In this document: one piece after another, positions 5,220-6,069 of the stretch | Layout: each line of letters begins with the position of its first letter | Numbering within the stretch: the stretch's first letter is position 1 | Source of the DNA: Paracoccus sp. (in: a-proteobacteria) | GTDB lineage: Bacteria > Pseudomonadota > Alphaproteobacteria > Rhodobacterales > Rhodobacteraceae | Direction of reading: 5' to 3' | Length of the DNA stretch: 6,069 bases | Assembly: GCA_018056045.1 (NCBI GenBank) | Contig: JAGPGI010000179.1 | Coordinates: 1 to 6,069, forward strand | Notes under the pieces: model-generated | What the model was told of the DNA's origin: nothing | What the model saw: only the letters and a program-made list of their open reading frames with translations | Database searches by the model: none | Position numbers and translations under genes: made by a program

Positions 5220-6069
5220 TCAGCCCTCGATGAAATGCGGCTTGAAGCGCGACAGGTTGTGGGTGATGCGCGAGCGATCCTCGCGCAGGCCAAGGCCCCG
5301 GCAGGACCGGCCGATGATCCACGCGCCCAGAACCGGATGAAAGCCGCCGAAATCGGGCAGCCGCGCCAGCCCCTGCACGATCATCGGATGATGCGAATAG
5401 CTGTCATCCTGGGTCTGCGCGACCTCGCGGCCCTGTTCCCAGATGCTGACGCCTGCGCCCTCGCGCGAAAAGATCGGCTTCAGCACATGGCCGCGCGCCA
5501 GCTCGTCGCGGGCCGCATCAAAGGCCGCGGCGACGGCGGGCGCAGGGGCGCCGCCCTTGAGCGCGTCGGCGACGTCTTCAAGGAAAAACGCCGGCAACAG
5601 GTTCGGGTGGCCGGGGAACATCTGCCACAAAAGCGGCAGCAGGCCCTTGTTCGACAGGATCGCCTTCCATGGCGGCTCGATGAAGCGGGTCTGGCTGCTT
5701 TGCAGATAGGGCGCGAACTCGTCGCGCAGCATGTCTTCCCAAGGGTAGAGCTTGAACAGCGTGCCGATGACGCGGGACTGGTCGTCGGCGAACTGCCCCT
5801 CGTCGGTCAGGCCGATCTGCGCGAGCGGCGTGAACTGCGCGCCCAGATCCGCCTCGCGCGCGGCCCAGGCCAGGGTCTCGACGGTGGCGTAATCCTCGGG
5901 GTTATCGGGGTCGCCGGCGAAATGCACGGTCTCGCCGGGCTGGCAGATCTCGGCCCAGCGTTCGACCAGCGCCTCGTGGATGCCGTTGAACTGGTCGGTC
6001 TCGGTGCCCAGCACGCCCGCCTCTTGCTGCTGTTCGAACCACAGCCACTGGAACGAGGCGGATTCGTAA
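5220..6069 (-). CDS. Glutathionylspermidine synthase-like ATP-grasp ligase (YgiC/YjfC type), 5' end missing
   Basis: The fragment (282 residues visible, no start codon) belongs to the GSP_synth ATP-grasp family. It aligns by eye along its length with E. coli YgiC (386 residues), so about 100-130 N-terminal residues lie beyond the right edge. Recognisable blocks, numbered from the first complete codon, are: ESASFQWLWFEQ (2-13), FKLYPWEDML (105-114), EPPWKAILSNKGLLPLLW (131-148), FPGHPNLLPAFF (151-162), LKPIFSREGAGVS (196-208) and GLGLREDRSRITHNLSRF (258-275). The family uses ATP to form amide bonds at a glycine carboxylate; true glutathionylspermidine synthetase joins glutathione to spermidine. 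YgiC-type proteins lack the partner amidase domain, and as I recall the E. coli ones showed no glutathionylspermidine synthetase activity, so the substrate is open. An Ala-rich stretch (about 164-195) is longer than in YgiC. An internal GTG at 6014 is not a plausible start because homology continues upstream of it. The DUF1190 gene follows after three bases. Confidence 0.92.
   Translation of the reverse strand, partial: YESASFQWLWFEQQQEAGVLGTETDQFNGIHEALVERWAEICQPGETVHFAGDPDNPEDYATVETLAWAAREADLGAQFTPLAQIGLTDEGQFADDQSRVIGTLFKLYPWEDMLRDEFAPYLQSSQTRFIEPPWKAILSNKGLLPLLWQMFPGHPNLLPAFFLEDVADALKGGAPAPAVAAAFDAARDELARGHVLKPIFSREGAGVSIWEQGREVAQTQDDSYSHHPMIVQGLARLPDFGGFHPVLGAWIIGRSCRGLGLREDRSRITHNLSRFKPHFIEG
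5224..5228 (-). promoter_or_regulatory. Ribosome binding site of the DUF1190 gene, inside the upstream gene
   Basis: GAGGG on the minus strand lies seven bases before the ATG at 5216 and overlaps the last two sense codons (Glu, Gly) of the ATP-grasp gene. It supports this start and indicates translational coupling of the pair. Confidence 0.7.

Noticed and set aside
5220..6014. A complete 264-residue gene starting at GTG 6014
   Set aside because: The frame stays open to the window edge, and the upstream residues (ESASFQWLWFEQ) match the same family, so the gene is truncated by the window and 6014 is internal.
1..6069. tRNA, rRNA, CRISPR arrays, insertion sequences, attachment sites or toxin-antitoxin genes
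   Set aside because: I found no cloverleaf, array of spaced direct repeats, transposase motif or small paired open frames. Coding density is high, and the longest gene-free stretch is 111 bp.

Overview
The window is GC-rich bacterial chromosome, densely coded and without mobile elements, RNA genes or CRISPR. Protein similarities judged from memory (PurD, XseA ending in SLF, KDPG aldolase, a YgiC/YgiB-type pair) and a GC-rich hairpin followed by GGATATTT point to an alphaproteobacterium, most likely Rhodobacteraceae (Paracoccus/Rhodobacter-like). The family assignment is inference; no marker gene such as rRNA is present.

Layout, left to right. (1) purD, minus strand, starts at 910 and runs off the left edge. 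(2) A 99-bp divergent spacer (911-1009) carries a plausible purD promoter and a perfect 7-bp inverted repeat. (3) xseA, plus strand, 1010-2581, encodes the large subunit of exonuclease VII. (4) A compact convergent junction (2582-2629) holds a GC-rich hairpin terminator. (5) A minus-strand pair, eda (KDPG aldolase) followed 4 bp later by an MFS transporter gene, is probably one translationally coupled operon. (6) A 111-bp spacer (4494-4604) holds the eda leader, with a ribosome binding site and two small inverted repeats. (7) A second minus-strand pair at the right edge has a partial ATP-grasp gene of the glutathionylspermidine-synthase/YgiC family, followed 3 bp later by a DUF1190/YgiB-type lipoprotein gene.

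Functionally the window mixes housekeeping genes (purine synthesis, DNA repair, Entner-Doudoroff catabolism) with one poorly understood module, the ATP-grasp ligase plus DUF1190 lipoprotein. That pair is the best candidate for unexplored biology: the ligase family joins amines to C-terminal glycine carboxylates, and the neighbouring lipoprotein ends in Gly-Gly, as I recall for its E. coli homologue. A second point of interest is a regular 21-22 residue repeat along the helical stalk of XseA, which may mark docking positions for the small subunit XseB. Everything else looks ordinary.
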